Assembly (NCBI GenBank): GCA_038501195.1
Contig: JBBPUQ010000011.1
Location: 806,001-870,000, forward strand
Direction of reading: 5' to 3'
Source: Nemania diffusa
Taxonomy: Eukaryota > Ascomycota > Sordariomycetes > Xylariales > Xylariaceae
Length of the DNA stretch: 64,000 bases
The notes below the pieces were generated by a model. It did not search any database. It saw only the letters and a list, made by a program, of their open reading frames with translations, and was not told the DNA's origin. Below, piece after piece: positions 51,139 through 63,784 of the stretch. Positions within the stretch are counted from its first letter, which is position 1; every line of letters starts with the position of its first letter. The position numbers and the translations under genes were made by a program.

Positions 51139-52508
51139 ACGAAAGCTAAGTAGGTGTAAATAGTTACAGTTACAATGTAAAGTTAAATGGAGTCAGTTGG
51201 CTGAGATGGATAGTATTATAGGCTCAGGATCATTTCTAGGTTTCTCATATTACCCCACGAGTTGGAATAAGAAATATTGGCGTTGAGGTTGTTTCAATGC
51301 CCTTATTCAATTCAGGTTTATTAATAAGTCCCTCAACTTTACTACTGGATTAAAGGAACGCTGCATATTATAGGCCTGTAACCTTCGAAGACCATTTTGT
51401 GAGCCACCTGTCTGCAGCTTCGAGCTGCAAATCGAAGGTAAGTATAGCGACACTTGCATCTCCCAGATAACATCATAGCGTACAAGCATGCTACTAGTGA
51501 TGGTATTTACCAGCATAGTCATAGTTCGATACCGGCTTCTTGTTATGAAATATAACTATTCGCAGCACTGTAAAAAAAAGAGATAGAGGTCGTCTAATTC
51601 ACACACATGGGTGCTCATGTAGCCCCCAGGTTTCTTCGAGTGCGTTAGCTTATACTATAGCTTGAGTCTTTGGTAAAGGGGGTTAAGTGCCATAGTCCCA
51701 TAAATGAGTAGCTGCAAGTGGTCGAGGTCCCACCTTGACATAGTTTAATGTTGCAGTTATGTTCCGTGACATGCAGTCGCCTAATTAGAGGAGGTACCAG
51801 TTGATAAAGAGCCTAGTTGCTTTCGACTTTTAGGCCTTTTCCGATTTCTTCTTGCCAAGGTGCCAAGTAGGAAGAGAAGCAAGGCTCTTGTGTTAGACCT
51901 GGTGGGCTTGATAGAGCCCGGTGTAGGTGGGTATACCTATCTCCGCAGTGTTTCATTAGCTTTTTGGCCAACTCTCTGGTAGCAGTGCAGCTTCAGCTCG
52001 ATCCTGTAGAAAAGCTTGATGCGTCATTTAGCTCTGTCCTAGGCCTTAACTCGGTGTGATTAGAGAGAGATGCCGCGGTTGTTACCGGAAGCATGCCTAT
52101 GCTGAATCCTAATAGCTACTAGGCTTATTAGGGAGATGGCGAACTCATTCAGACCGAGAGCGTAGAGTGGCAGATTTCTATTCAGGGAAACTCAGGGTGA
52201 ACCTCAACCCTATAAACTGACTGCTAAGGTGTCGATTATATTCTGCTTGTGTAGAATTAAAAGATGGTGGATGAAGGACGAAAATTGTACAGTCAAGGTT
52301 GAAACTGTCTAAAATTGTGTATCTAATGAAGCTTTTATTTCTTTTGAGTTAAAATAACGCCACCCCCTGACCCAAGTACGAAAGGAAAATCCACAAAAGC
52401 AGTTTAGACAACAACAAGAGTCCATATTAAGAGTTGGCTACTATCTCTTCAGCTGCCATATAATATTAGGGGTAAACCTGAAAATATCCTGGCCTTCATC
52501 TATTCTTA
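51139..52508. other. Intergenic with an LTR fragment
   Basis: 1.37 kb between a plus-strand and a minus-strand gene (3' to 3'). Holds the inverted LTR fragment at 51,681-51,771. No further gene is recognised. Confidence 0.6.
51681..51771 (-). repeat. LTR fragment related to 36,648
   Basis: On the minus strand it begins TGTCACGGAACATAACTGCAA and includes GTCAAGGTGGGACC and CTTGCAG, matching the 36,648 unit with small gaps. No primer-binding site is retained. Confidence 0.55.
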
Positions 52509-54151
52509 TCAAACGATGTGTCTATCCCACGGGTTATGAAATTGTGGAATCTCTTCCATTGTAGAGTTTCTACTTTCATCTGTGGTGGTGGTGGATATTC
52601 TAGTGGTGCGCAATATTCCTGCTTTGGGAGGTTCCACTTTCTCCATGGCCTGGTCGTGTATTTGGGGAAGGCTATTTTGGGCGATACCTGAGTGGTTCGG
52701 TAATATTGGCATATCGTAACCATAGTTCGAGTCAGATAGACTATTAAGACCTGGATTTCTTTCCGAGCTTGGCTTTACCAAGCTGCTCCAAAGTTTGCTT
52801 CCCCTAGTAGTACATTTAATCCAGGATGCAAATCGCGCCGAGGATTGGTTAGATGTACCAGAATCCCTGAAAAGTTTGGGAATCGATGGTACACAGAATA
52901 TGAGGATCGCACAAGTAAGCTCAGCGACGCCCCATAAAGCGACAATGGTTAAGGTATATGTTTTATCGCTGGATAGGAGATAGCGAACAGATGCATGTAC
53001 CCGAAAGCTGGCAGATATAATACCTCTAAGCGCAAATAGATAGTGAGAATAAAATCCAAAAGCGATAAAAGGAAAACTAAGGGAGATCAAGGATAAAATT
53101 GAGAGAGCTTCAGCTTACAATATCCCCATAAAAAAGATGAAGGCAATCCCAGCCTTTTTCTGGACTTTGATATGTAGTTGCCATATGACTCTTTGTGGTA
53201 ATAGGAATATGATGATATCGGATATAAGGTTACCGACTGCGGTAGCAAGAATAATGATTTCCTGTTTAGCACTGCATGTGCCAGGCGTAGTTTTATCCCA
53301 TACCCTTCTGTAGGGTTTGCAGGATGCGCATAGAGTAATCACCAGAGAAGAATAAAAGAGAAAGTTAACCCATATTAAAGCATGGCAGGTCCACTAGAAT
53401 AGTAAGCTATCAGTAGCTATTCATGTTAGATGGACAGAGAGAAAATGGACCCCTAATGAAACAAACTGAGATCCACCTACATAAAAAGCACCTTTCGTGC
53501 CGCGTGCAACAAATATTCGTAACCATTGTAGAAGGATGGCAGCCTTGAACAGTAGGATTGCAACAGCATACGCAAGAGCGCCGACATGGACGGTCTAATA
53601 TGATGCATTAGTTGGAAATTAGTAGGCAAACTTTTCAGCATATGGATGTATTAACGTGACATGATGAAAAGCACAACCACTTACGTAGAACCTAGGTGAA
53701 AGATCCCTAACTCTGACGTCCCATTGATGTATTAATAGACCAGCTCTGGCCGTGTCATATACACAGTAACAAACACCAACAGTGAGTCCCTAGCTACAAT
53801 TAGGTCTCTAGTATTATATCTATGTGTATAAGGATGGCGGGGACCCACATAGCCAGCGAAGACAAAAACTATTAGAAAGAGTCAGTACAAATTATAGTTA
53901 TCGAAAGAGTTCATTCTCATACAGTCTTCCAAGTGAGCTTTTCTCACGCGATATAGTTTCACGTACGCTGCCAATACTAAGGCCGCTGTTGATATGGAGA
54001 TACTTACTGTGGTGATAGCTAGGCCTATGGCATTTCCATTATATGGGTTGTCAAAGTTTGGCATAACCCCTGGTGGCGGATCCAGTGCCGGCCCGTTGAG
54101 TATAGCTTGTTGGGCCATTTCAGGAAGGAGGTGGATTTGGTCAAGAGACAT
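52509..54151 (-). CDS. Rhodopsin-domain (PTH11-related) seven-TM protein
   Basis: Six exons on the minus strand: 54,151-53,923; 53,868-53,849; 53,789-53,685; 53,594-53,481; 53,393-53,119; 53,025-52,509. Total 1,260 nt, 419 aa. Exon 2 is only 20 nt. Family motifs of the fungal rhodopsin-domain membrane proteins (PF20684, related to the extracellular part of PTH11-type receptors) occur in order: ALDPPPGVMPNF, KAHLED, LLIHQWDVRVRDL, FKAAILLQWLRIF, CASCKPYRRVWDKTTPG, IVALWGVAELTCAIL. Seven hydrophobic segments and a cytosolic, Ser/Thr-rich tail are evident. Members are widespread in plant-associated fungi; the ligand is unknown. All splice joins preserve the frame, so the gene looks intact. Confidence 0.83.
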
Positions 54152-55573
54152 GATGCACCGAAATGCCTTTAGGTGGATTGAATTGAACGCAAGTGTCTAA
54201 TGATAGGAAGAAGAATGAAAGCGATGAAGTGCAGAGTTAACAGTTATAAGAAATATCCCTTAATTCTTATGTCCTTCTAAACGGCCTTTGATTCATACCT
54301 GCTAAGACGATCTACACTATCCCTATATGCCTAATACATTACTAAAACTGTATTTCACATTCCTGAATCTGCCTGAGTAACGTCGGCAATATTCTACGAC
54401 GCTCAAAAGGATCCTGGACTTTGCTCGTACTTGCCGCTTATTTTTACATTTATCCCAACCCCATTGACCACATATATTGGTGTCATTAACAAGGCAGTGC
54501 AAACATGTTACTTCGTTACACATCATCCTCTATGTTTCCAAAGCGTAGCATAATTACCCCCAACCGCATCTCTTGATAATTTCCTTAGAGTTGGATTAAT
54601 TAGGACATATAATTGAATAGACAGAAGATGCCTGGTCATTGATTACGAGTGAATCTCTGCATGCGTTGAAGTCTGCTATGGCCAGTGAAGACTAATTACT
54701 CAATGCCTCACATGTTGGTGGATTGGTGGACATCATCCAACAGCGGGCAAGATCAACACACAATTGCTATGTGCTCAGTGCAACGTTATTTCCAAAACCG
54801 GCAAGTGCGCAGTGAGATGATTCCAATCTGCGCTGCTTACTATGGGGTCTGAACTCTCAACACTACCTTAGAGGTAGGCTTAGAGCCCTAAATGTCTCCT
54901 CGCGACTTATAATTCGTTACGTGAAACTTAACTAGGTATTGTAAGGTTCATGTGGTGGCACTGGAGGAATATTGCGCCTAAGCTGTCACAGCATCTGTCA
55001 CATTTTCGGGACAGCGCTACCATCTAAAATAAGATTATTAATGTTACATATAATTGACAATATTATGAATTACTAGGTTTTTCATAAGACCGAGGTGTGA
55101 TCCAGATGCACTTCTACATGGTGCAGGACTACATCGACGGAGATTGGACTACTACGAGTAAACTTAAAGCTAACACAGTAATAACACTCCACTCTACACA
55201 TTAAACTACCTACTTTGAACAACGTGTAGGAATAGTTCAGTATGTCTCTGCCCCGTTGCCTTCAAAATATAGTTGCCGCGGTACACAACACATATGCAAG
55301 TTAGCGCAGCGTCAAAGATCGCTTAAAACCCACACTGTCGAAATCCCTTTACGAACATTAGCGAGTGTAACAATATTAGACGGTGTTTTCAAGGGCAGTA
55401 AAACGACTATGAGGCTTGGGAGGCAGAACTCAATACAACATTGACGCACAGCTAAGAAAATTCCTCCGTAGCATTTTTAGGCCCCCGGATGATTGTAATA
55501 CGAGGGAAGAAACACTTATCAACTATCTGCCCTCATAAAGTTGAATGCCGTAGTATGTAATTGCAACATTATA

Positions 55574-55665
55574 CTGCAACACCACTAAAAGTAGAAAGTT
55601 ATCAGGGTGGGATCATTAATCATCTGCAGTTAATTGAGATGAGATTGTGACACAGCATACAATAG
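55574..55665 (+). repeat. LTR fragment related to 36,648 (divergent)
   Basis: Shares CTGCAA, ACTAAAAGTAG, CAGGGTGGGA, CTGCAG and TTGTGACAC in the same order and spacing as 36,661-36,755. It is more diverged than the 51.7 kb copy and richer in A and T. Confidence 0.45.
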
Positions 55666-56977
55666 CGAATACAAGAGTAGAGGATGAGGCCTAATGAATG
55701 AATTGACTATTCCGTGGGCTTCTTCGTAGAATATTGTTTAGGCTATATTTCTGCACAAGTGACTTGCTATACGCCTTAGGGTGAGTGCTTGGGTGCCACC
55801 ATCCTGATTTGCCTGCCCCCCTGAAGGTCTGAGGGTCTTGCCCCCCGTTGCTGCGAAATAAATTAATACAATGATTTAATATCACGCGACCTAGGCCCAT
55901 GTAAAGTAACCCTAGCAACAACGATAGCCTAGTGATACTTGGGGGCGCGCTTCTCAATCTGCATATTGCCACTGCAGAATGCCTTCCAGGTGCACAGCCA
56001 GAGGCATAATGGTATGTATACCTTACACCTACAACATTACCTTCAGGGGAAATGCAAAGATGAAATAATTCCCTCTTCAGCTTCTTTTCGATACGACATT
56101 GGGAAATGAAGCCCCCTAGGATTTCCTCCAAGTTAAGTGGTCACTTTCCAACGAATCAGAATTATAAAACTAAAAGAGACAAGAAAAAGGTACCAGAACA
56201 AGACGGAAAATTATACTTAAAGGAAAAATATATTGCAGGAAGGCTTTCTATGTATGCGTGTTTAGTCTATATACCACACCTTACCCTGAAGGGTTCTTTC
56301 TTCACTCTCTTCCTGAAGCGCATGCGTACACTGTTCCGCCGTGGAAAGCTAGAAATATGCTCCGATCCCCACCTCAGAGTACAACTACTAGCGCATTGTG
56401 TGCTTCTGTAGCTCTGTTGTGGCATCCTACACCAAAGAGTTCTTCGACTCAGTAATCAATTAGCCTAATATTCATTTGATGACGAACCCTGGAATGTGCC
56501 CGAGCATGGGTATAGGCTAGGTATAACCCCCCTTTCGAATCATACTCCTACTTGCCGCGATTACTTTGTATACAAGCCCCCTCAAGGCGACCATTATGAC
56601 TACCGCCAGAGCTATTATTCGGCACTGGTGGCCTGCTACTGCCTAGGCCCGCACCCTTGCTACAGGCGCACGCGGCAGCAAAGAGCATGGTGCCTGATGG
56701 CAAAGACGCGGATATTTGGGTCTCCTGAGTCCTACCCTAATCTGGGAAAGCTTTAAGAAAGCATCCTCAACGAGGACAACTAGTATGTCATACTCCTAGG
56801 CTAGGGCTATTCAGGCTGTGTGTTAACTTGATCTGCTTTCGAATCGGGTGTCGGTACGTTTATGAAGTCTTCGTGACGTTGTGCCACGAACAGCCACTAT
56901 ACATCTCGAGCGGCATGAAGGCGTTTAGCTACAGACGAGGTCCAATTATATTAGAACATATTGAAAAGTAGTCCAAT

Positions 56978-57130
56978 ATGGACAGTACCGTCACCTCCGT
57001 ATCACAGGCCCATGACGACTCCGAGATTTCGGCCGCAAAGACCCTACTCCAGTTTCAGCGTGTCACTAATACCGTGGTTCTAGACTCCATCCCGGCATGT
57101 TTTAGCAAACCTTTAGCAAAGCACTCCTAG
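56978..57130 (+). pseudogene. Possible gene remnant (N-terminal fragment)
   Basis: A 50-codon frame starts MDSTVTSVSQAHDD and includes ISAAKTLLQFQRV, a composition seen at the start of some fungal orphan proteins. It stops early. A second short frame from about 57,210 reads in the same direction and also stops. This is either a decayed gene or chance. Confidence 0.25.
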
Positions 57131-57744
57131 CTGCCGAGGCTCAACCGGAGGCCTTAGGTGTTTCGTGGCATCGATCTCGGAATTTTAGGTCGCAAGCACT
57201 AGTAGATCAGGATGCCTGACGACGATTACGTCGGCGGTGATACGGAACTGAAGACCGCTGAGAATTCTATGGCTGCTGATTTTCTGGGGACTTTCATCGC
57301 GAACTGACGTGCTATTACCCATACTCATCCCTTGAGCAGTGCCAAGTAGCTAAGGGTAGCCCACGGGGGTTGGACAAGGAGACTTTGTCCTCTGGGTTCG
57401 GCCCTAGGACGCTTCTATATTAACGGTAATCGAAAAACACTTTACTCCTCACGTTACCTACTAATTAAAATAACTTAAGTAAAACAATTGTTTTTGAAAA
57501 ACCAAAAGGTAAAGTAATAATTTCTTATTTACTTTGATATTTGCGAATTATTCCTAATTAGTTTTCCTATTTTTCTAGATTTTATACGTGGTTCCTTTAG
57601 TGAGAGGGGAAAAAAAAAAAGAAAAAGAAACAGTGGTATCTATTGCTTCTTTTCCTAGGTAAGCTGGCCTAACCCACTCCCTTGGCCACTTACCTGGCCA
57701 CTCATTGGTACGCGCTTCGTACTCCTGCACCTGTGACACCTCAT

Positions 57745-58005
57745 TTACGCTACATCCCTTCTAGCCTGTAGGCCTTGTGAAGCCTCTCGATGGATGGCCG
57801 GTAGCCTAGCCTCTAGAGCGCAGAGCAATCTACAAGGCCCGTCATGATAAACAGCCTGACATGTTTCACACGCATTCCGCCTACTCTGCTGATACTGAGA
57901 GCGATTGGCGAATTTAGATGAGGTTGGTCGCGTCGATATTATGATATCGTTCTTGCCGTACCGTCCGCACTTACCAACGGTGGCGACTTGAGCGGTGATG
58001 AGACA
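57745..58005 (-). pseudogene. Possible remnant with a CxxC-x4-H-x3-C knuckle
   Basis: An 86-codon minus-strand reading without an ATG contains NACETCQAVYHDGPCRLLC, a compact Cys/His arrangement reminiscent of zinc knuckles in retroelement Gag or repeat-associated proteins, then ends at a stop. A 5' exon may be missing or decayed. No family can be named. Confidence 0.3.
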
Positions 58006-58401
58006 CTAATATGGACGAGGAAAATGACAAGGAGCAAGAGAAACGATCTAAAGGGGGGAGGCGGGGTTTTAGGACGAACCCCGCTTTGCTGTACATTAAC
58101 ACATCATATTATTTATTTAGCCTTTTGCATATATGTGTAACACTCTTTTATACTCGAATGCTGGTCTAGGGATAAATATAAGTAAACAAGTGATGGGGTT
58201 TGACTCGTTATTAGCAAGAAACTTGTCACCTTATATTTATCTTCTTCCCTCTAAAAAAGAGAATAGGAGCTCCACCTCGAGGGAGCGGACATAAGAAGTC
58301 GACCAACGACAGTAATTTACGCCCTCCGCAGGTAATACGACAACTTTGATTATTAAACACAGAAAGCTGACATTTAGCAGTTTGACCAACCGCCGCCGAC
58401 A

Positions 58402-59879
58402 ATGGCATCTCGTAGAAGTGAGAGGATTCGTCAGCGTAAGCTGAGCAACGCTCCAGAACGCCCATCAAACAATCGGTTAGTACCTGGGGCTAGAGCAAGC
58501 AGAAGTGGCAAGGTTAGCAGTGCATCAGCTCTCCCGCAGTTGATCCATCGTAAAGCCGATCCTAAAACTCAGCTACATTTAGTAAGTTTTGTTTCGTAGT
58601 TCTGAGCGTGTTACTAACATGTCCAAAGAGGCTCTCTTTCTGGCTAGACGAAATGAGACAAATTATCGCGAGTGGCGATGAAACATTGGATCTGAATCAG
58701 AGCGAACTCGACGATAGTGCATCCCAGACATCCCTCGCTACCTCGGAGAATCTATCCACTGTCACCACACCTACGCAGAAAGGCAAAGCTAAGGAACTAA
58801 GCGAAGAGGGATTGCGGACCCGCCGGGTCGATGTCGACGGGCCACAGATAGACGATTTAACAACCGAGTTCAAAAAATACTTGGTTGAAAAACCAATCGA
58901 AATTCCCTTCGAAGCAACCAAGGACTTGCAGAGCAGCTTCGAGAATTTTTTAAGCAGAGCCAAGAACGCCTCAGCCGGTGAGAACAGCTATCATACAATC
59001 GAGGAACTATTCGATAATATAAACGAATGGAAGGCAAATGCGCGGTTGGCCGCCATTAGCAACCAGGATTTCGACGGCGATCTCGAATATTGCAGATACA
59101 CCGCTAACGAGACAATCTTCCAACGTACTGTGATGATGTCTATAATTAATCGTAGTTGTTTAAAGGAAAAGTTCGACTTTAATTGTGAAGGAAATTGGTC
59201 ACAGGGTACTTATCCATTGCCCTCGACCAATGGTCCAGACGACATCATCACAGGTCCGAAACCAGATCTCGCCATATTCTTTAAATATGGCTCGCTAGTC
59301 GGGACGGACATAATCTCCAGATCTGCGGCTATCCCAGATGACCTTAAATCTTGCATCAGCCCTGATAATGATCAACTGCGCTGCTTCCCGTTCATTTTTA
59401 TAGAGACGGAAAAAGGGTTCGATAACCTCAAGCACGCAGTACTAGCAAACATGCACAGTGCCAGCCAAGCTCTCTTCAACATATACGCATGGATGAGCAG
59501 GGTAGGGTATGACGCAACCTTCTTTAACGACGTTCGATTATTCTCCATTGCTATCAATGTCGAAAAGGTCGTCGTCCGGGTTCACCGGGCCAGGCTTGTC
59601 GACAGCGGCGATGACATCGCGTTGGTATTCTCCTACGATGAACTCTATCCCAGATCTAAGCCTCATTACACAAGAGACGAAGTATGCACGCTTATCCACA
59701 ACATACTGCTTGAATACGGCGAGAAGAAACTCCTCCCAATACTTAAGAAGACCGTTGTTTCGGTCTTAAAGTGGTTTAAGCAAGACCTCGAGCGAAAAGG
59801 TGACGCCGCCCTCCATGGCCGCTCAGTAGAGAGGTTAGCTTCTGTACAGCCGGAGGCCTTTGGAATAAGCGGAGTGTAG
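58402..59879 (+). CDS. DUF7924/PD-(D/E)XK-like fungal protein
   Basis: Two exons: 58,402-58,581 and 58,629-59,879, joined across a 47 bp intron with a TACTAAC branch site. Total 1,431 nt, 476 aa. The N-terminus is basic and disordered (MASRRSERIRQRKLSN). The C-terminal half carries GPKPDLAIFF, then FPFIFIETEKG, then an alanine/serine-rich helix (ANMHSASQALFNIYAWMSR). This Asp ... Glu-x-Glu order is compatible with the PD-(D/E)XK nuclease-like fold assigned to DUF7924-type fungal proteins, which often sit in variable, repeat-rich regions. Nuclease activity is inferred and not shown; the lysine of the motif is replaced or displaced. The substrate and role are unknown. Confidence 0.68.
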
Positions 59880-61544
59880 ATCGACGATAGTTGAACGTCT
59901 CGTGGTAAACCCGAAGGCTAAAGATTGTTAAGCCAACTTGGGCAGTCGCTGTTATGGAGAACAGTGGGAAGAACTAGGACACACGAGGAAAGGCACTAAG
60001 TCAAGTGATTGAATGGCTGCAGCCGACTGTCATTAAAGCGATCAAAAGAATTACTGGAATTGATAGCGACTCCAGCCATTGGAATAGCCGCCCCTGAGTC
60101 TGCACATCCAACACTACAAAGCGATGGAATACATATTAGACATCTCCTTTATATCTAGTCACTCTCTTAGTCTTCTCTCCTTAGCTATCAATTTTCTCAG
60201 TCCCATTTATTATTCCCAGCGAATCAAGAAACCCTGACTTAGTAAGTAGCAAGCTCGTTACGGTGGCATAAAGGGTAACACTCTGTGACCTGGAAAAGGA
60301 AGCTACAGGGCAAAGCCACAATACTGGGCCACCGACCTCGGCTACCATGTACCTAAGGTAAAGCCCTGAACTCAACTAAGCCCTGCGGCTTGGACGGAGG
60401 CGCGTATTAGATAATATTATAAGCCTCCTGGTCGGCCCTTGAATTTCTACTTGTTTTTTCCCCTTCCTTACACTTCATCATAACCTCTCTGAGCTGAAAC
60501 GCACTAGGGTTCTCTCGACAGCAAACCTTGCTGAGCCAGAGAGGGGACACCAACCTAGTCGATCTTATATTCTACCCGTGAAAAATTAATATCGAAATGA
60601 ATTATTGTATATGAGGTGTTTTATTCCCCAATATGCTAGCCCACGCGCACGAGCCTCCAACTAGCCTTATAGAGGGAGGGGTCTGTCGCGTTCTGTACTT
60701 CGCGTGAGAGTTTTTCCCTCGCCACCACATTTTCCCACCTCTCACGAATGTGGTTTTACTTATGGTGGTCGGAGGTTTTTTATTCCTTTTCCTAGCCTTC
60801 GAAACCTAGGTCGGTGTACTCGCATATTACAACCTAGGCTTCGAAGCCACCCCCCCTCTAAAAAGAACACTATTTAGACATGAGGTTGGGTACTGTTCGA
60901 GTCCTAGTCGCCTTGCGAAGTGGCCGGCTACTATTGTACAGCGACATACTCGATCCTAATACATGCGTTCAACCAATCTGTGCAGCCTATTGAGTGAATA
61001 AATTACTTATTTTTATCAACAATCTCCTTAAGGTTAGAAAAATATTAATCCTGGTTTTTGGTCCATTACTCAACCTTATATAAGCGAATGAGAGTTTACA
61101 TATCTGTTTATCACATTCCGCCTTTATTATTGTACTTGGCTTTTTTACGCTCTATTTTCTGTATATGATGAGTATATAAACAAACAAACAAACTAATGAT
61201 AGATCAACCCTAAGAACCCAAAAAGCCAGTATATAAGCGTAGTACAAGGCGTTTTTTTCAAAACTAGGCGCGTACACTACGTGGCACGTAAATATATGTG
61301 TGTAATAGGGCGAACTAGGACTTGTACTCCATGTGTATGCATTTGCTTGTCACTCTACCAGGGTCGCCCTATTATCATGTTTTGTCCAGTCTCTACATAA
61401 AAGCTATTCGCCGCATCTTTGCAGGCTTTACTTTCACTACTAACCACTTCACATCGACCAAATTAACCACAGCGGGGAGAGCCATTCCTAATATCTATCT
61501 TTCTCGACCCTTCCTATTAAGCATTACTATTTCTCGGCACGAGT
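59880..61544. other. Intergenic, no gene recognised
   Basis: 1.66 kb without a supported gene. Contains an imperfect hairpin at 60,795-60,848 and several pyrimidine-rich tracts. Small frames (60,181-60,375 minus; 61,322-61,561 plus) have no recognisable similarity. Confidence 0.6.
60795..60848. repeat. Imperfect inverted repeat (17 bp arms)
   Basis: Arms 60,795-60,811 and 60,832-60,848 pair 15 of 17 around CTAGG/TTCGAA cores. It could form a hairpin or mark a small decayed element. Confidence 0.4.
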
Positions 61545-62063
61545 ATGTTGAGTTTTGTTAGCGTATCCTTAGCCACCTTGGCACTATTCATTGCTGGCCT
61601 GAATTGGGCTTACCTGCATTTTGCAATCACCTTGCGGGATCGAGCAAGATCCCAGCTTACCGATTCTACCAGCGCAATATTAGACAAGTGTTTCGCTTCT
61701 GTCATGCAACAAGTCATAGGCGCTGCCGCAGCCACGGGCGTGTTTTCAACCCTTTTTGCGATCTTCGGACTTTATATCGCTTTCAGTCCAGCACGGCAAG
61801 AAGACCGCAAGGTGAGCTGGAAGTACGTGTGGAGGGCCCAGGCCGCACTAGCATTCGACCTCATCATTACCGGGGCATATATTGCTCTTGAGGTTTCTGA
61901 CTTCCAAACGTCTTTCGACAAGTTTGGCAACGATAACAAATTCCCTTACTATAACATTATGTACCAAGGGAGTGGGGCCCAGGCGGTCCTTGGGTCTCTC
62001 GGATTCGGCCCGTTTTTCTTTATTTCATATTTCCAAATTTTTTTGATGTGGGTGAGAATGTAA
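61545..62063 (+). CDS. Small four-TM-like membrane protein, unknown
   Basis: Single exon, 172 aa, ATG at 61,545. Hydrophobic segments lie near residues 3-26, 57-80, 100-118 and 150-170, giving a tetraspan, MARVEL-like outline. A short polar loop with SPARQEDRKVSWKYVWRAQ lies between segments 2 and 3. No enzyme motif and no named family is recognised. The frame is clean, but the support is hydrophobic patterning alone, so it could be a lineage-specific gene. A longer, spliced version cannot be excluded. It ends 37 bp before the third copy of the dispersed repeat. Confidence 0.55.
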   Translation: MLSFVSVSLATLALFIAGLNWAYLHFAITLRDRARSQLTDSTSAILDKCFASVMQQVIGAAAATGVFSTLFAIFGLYIAFSPARQEDRKVSWKYVWRAQAALAFDLIITGAYIALEVSDFQTSFDKFGNDNKFPYYNIMYQGSGAQAVLGSLGFGPFFFISYFQIFLMWVRM

Positions 62064-63430
62064 TAGAATGAAACGGAACGGGCAGGCAGAACACCTATAC
62101 CGCGCTCTATAGGACTGGCCGCTGCCATTACAATCACTCCTAGAGATTTGAAGAGAAAAACGGGTAATTTCGGGAAATCAATCGTTTTTGGTGTTACTAG
62201 CCACTCTAGGCCGGCATGCCTCATATACCTCTTTCTAAAAGTCTACGCTTTTAGATTAGCTAAATACCTTTAGGGGAACATTTAGACTTGATCTGACTTA
62301 GCTAATCAACCTATACCCCTTGTAATGCCTAGCCACAAGCTATAACGCTAGACCACTTCTTCAGCAGCACCCACTCTCCCTGGAGATCAGCCTTCGGCTG
62401 GTCTACCTGAATAGGTCCCTTCTGTATTGATAAATTGAGGCTAGGAATCTCTAGGAGTGCTACTATGACCCTCGCCAAGCCTCTATATTGCGGAGGGTGC
62501 GAGTTACACGTGCTGTTTCACTGTCTCAATATATTAGCAGATTTAGAGAGAATGCATTATTTAACTATCGCTGGCAGTTGATCTCGTCACTTAAAGCACT
62601 CGAGGATGATGACTTTAAAATAAATAAACACATTGTAAAATTCGAGCCCCGCGGCGCCTGAATGTCATAAAATGGCGAAACCAAAATAAGCCGAAAACTG
62701 TCACATCACATGCATTTGCGTCGGCGTACAGCGTATTCTGGGTACACATCTTGATAGTAAAGTGAGAAGGAAAAGGAGGGATTACAGGTGAAATTACTCT
62801 CAACACTGCCACCCTATTAGAGTATTGTTGGTTTGGGTTTATTTATAATAACAACGGTACGTAGACTAGACGTGTTGACGGGGCTGGCAAGGTTTGGTAC
62901 GAGTATATTAAATCTTCAGATTTGACGTAGCAGCAACCGATAGCATTAAACAATTGTACGAAGAGGTAGTAACTAAGTGTCGCGTATAATATGTACCGTT
63001 AACACTAGAGGAGAATTGACGACGTTGATTCTCGTCCGTCACGTGTAAAAATGTAGTTTCTTATAAAATATTACCAGAGTAACTTTCTTACAATGGTTGC
63101 CTCACTTTCTTCGAAACCACGCGTACTCAGGAGTAGCAATCGAAGATCTATTCCGATTCCCCGACGGGATTACTGACGTTTCACCACCTTCGGTATAAAT
63201 ATCGTTAGTGTAGTGATCATTTTTAAAATTCCTCAAATCGAATCCGGTCGATTAGATGGATAAATACCCGACGAGGTCCGAAGAGCAAACACCGCCGGAA
63301 CTAGATAAGAACTACCTCGGCGCCCGTCCAAAAATAGGAATGACAAGGGCTATGGAGGGCCATTAGGACCACTAGTGACAAACGCACAAACGCTTTAGCT
63401 TTTGGCTTTTGGCTATTTACCCCGCACACT
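62064..63430. other. Intergenic, repeat copy and unique sequence
   Basis: Holds dispersed-repeat copy 3 at its left end. The rest shows no gene; the minus-strand frame at 62,615-62,812 has no similarity to anything recognised. Confidence 0.6.
62101..62152 (-). repeat. Dispersed repeat, copy 3
   Basis: Similar to 35,845-35,903 in the same orientation: a GGACTG(A/G)CC block followed by ATCACT..TAGAGATTTGA. It lies just downstream of the four-TM protein gene, 26 kb from the other copies, so this is a dispersed family. Confidence 0.5.
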
Positions 63431-63784
63431 GTACTTAAAATCTTTTTATACAAAACAATTGATTAATTAAAATAAAAGTAAAAAAACTATATAAACAATA
63501 TATTTACTAAGTTTTAATTTTATTAAAGTAATTATATAATTAATTATTAACTTAAAATATTATATAAAAGTGTTTAATAATTATTTTAATATTTTTATTT
63601 ATTTAAGTTTTAAAGCTATATATAAAATAGCAGTTAAACTTAGTACTATATATATATAATATATATACTATACAATATAAGTTATAACTACTATATAAAT
63701 TGTACATACTGCGTATATAGTACATATAATATAATATATGTACGAATATATAAATTATTTAATTGATTTAGATAACTTATATAT
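63431..63784. other. Third AT-rich patch
   Basis: About 350 bp of A/T-dominated sequence with TA runs, like the RIP-type blocks further left, directly before the minisatellite. No genes. Confidence 0.6.

Larger units (their letters stand above)
54152..58401. other. 4.2 kb gene-poor, decayed stretch
   Basis: No intact gene could be supported. Frames at 55,691-56,131 (-), 56,106-56,411 (+) and 56,496-56,756 (+) resemble no known family. It contains an LTR fragment (55,574-55,665), two possible gene remnants listed separately (56,978-57,130 and 57,745-58,005), and a GA/A-rich run at about 57,603-57,630. The mixture suggests old, mutated insertions between two intact genes. Confidence 0.55.
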
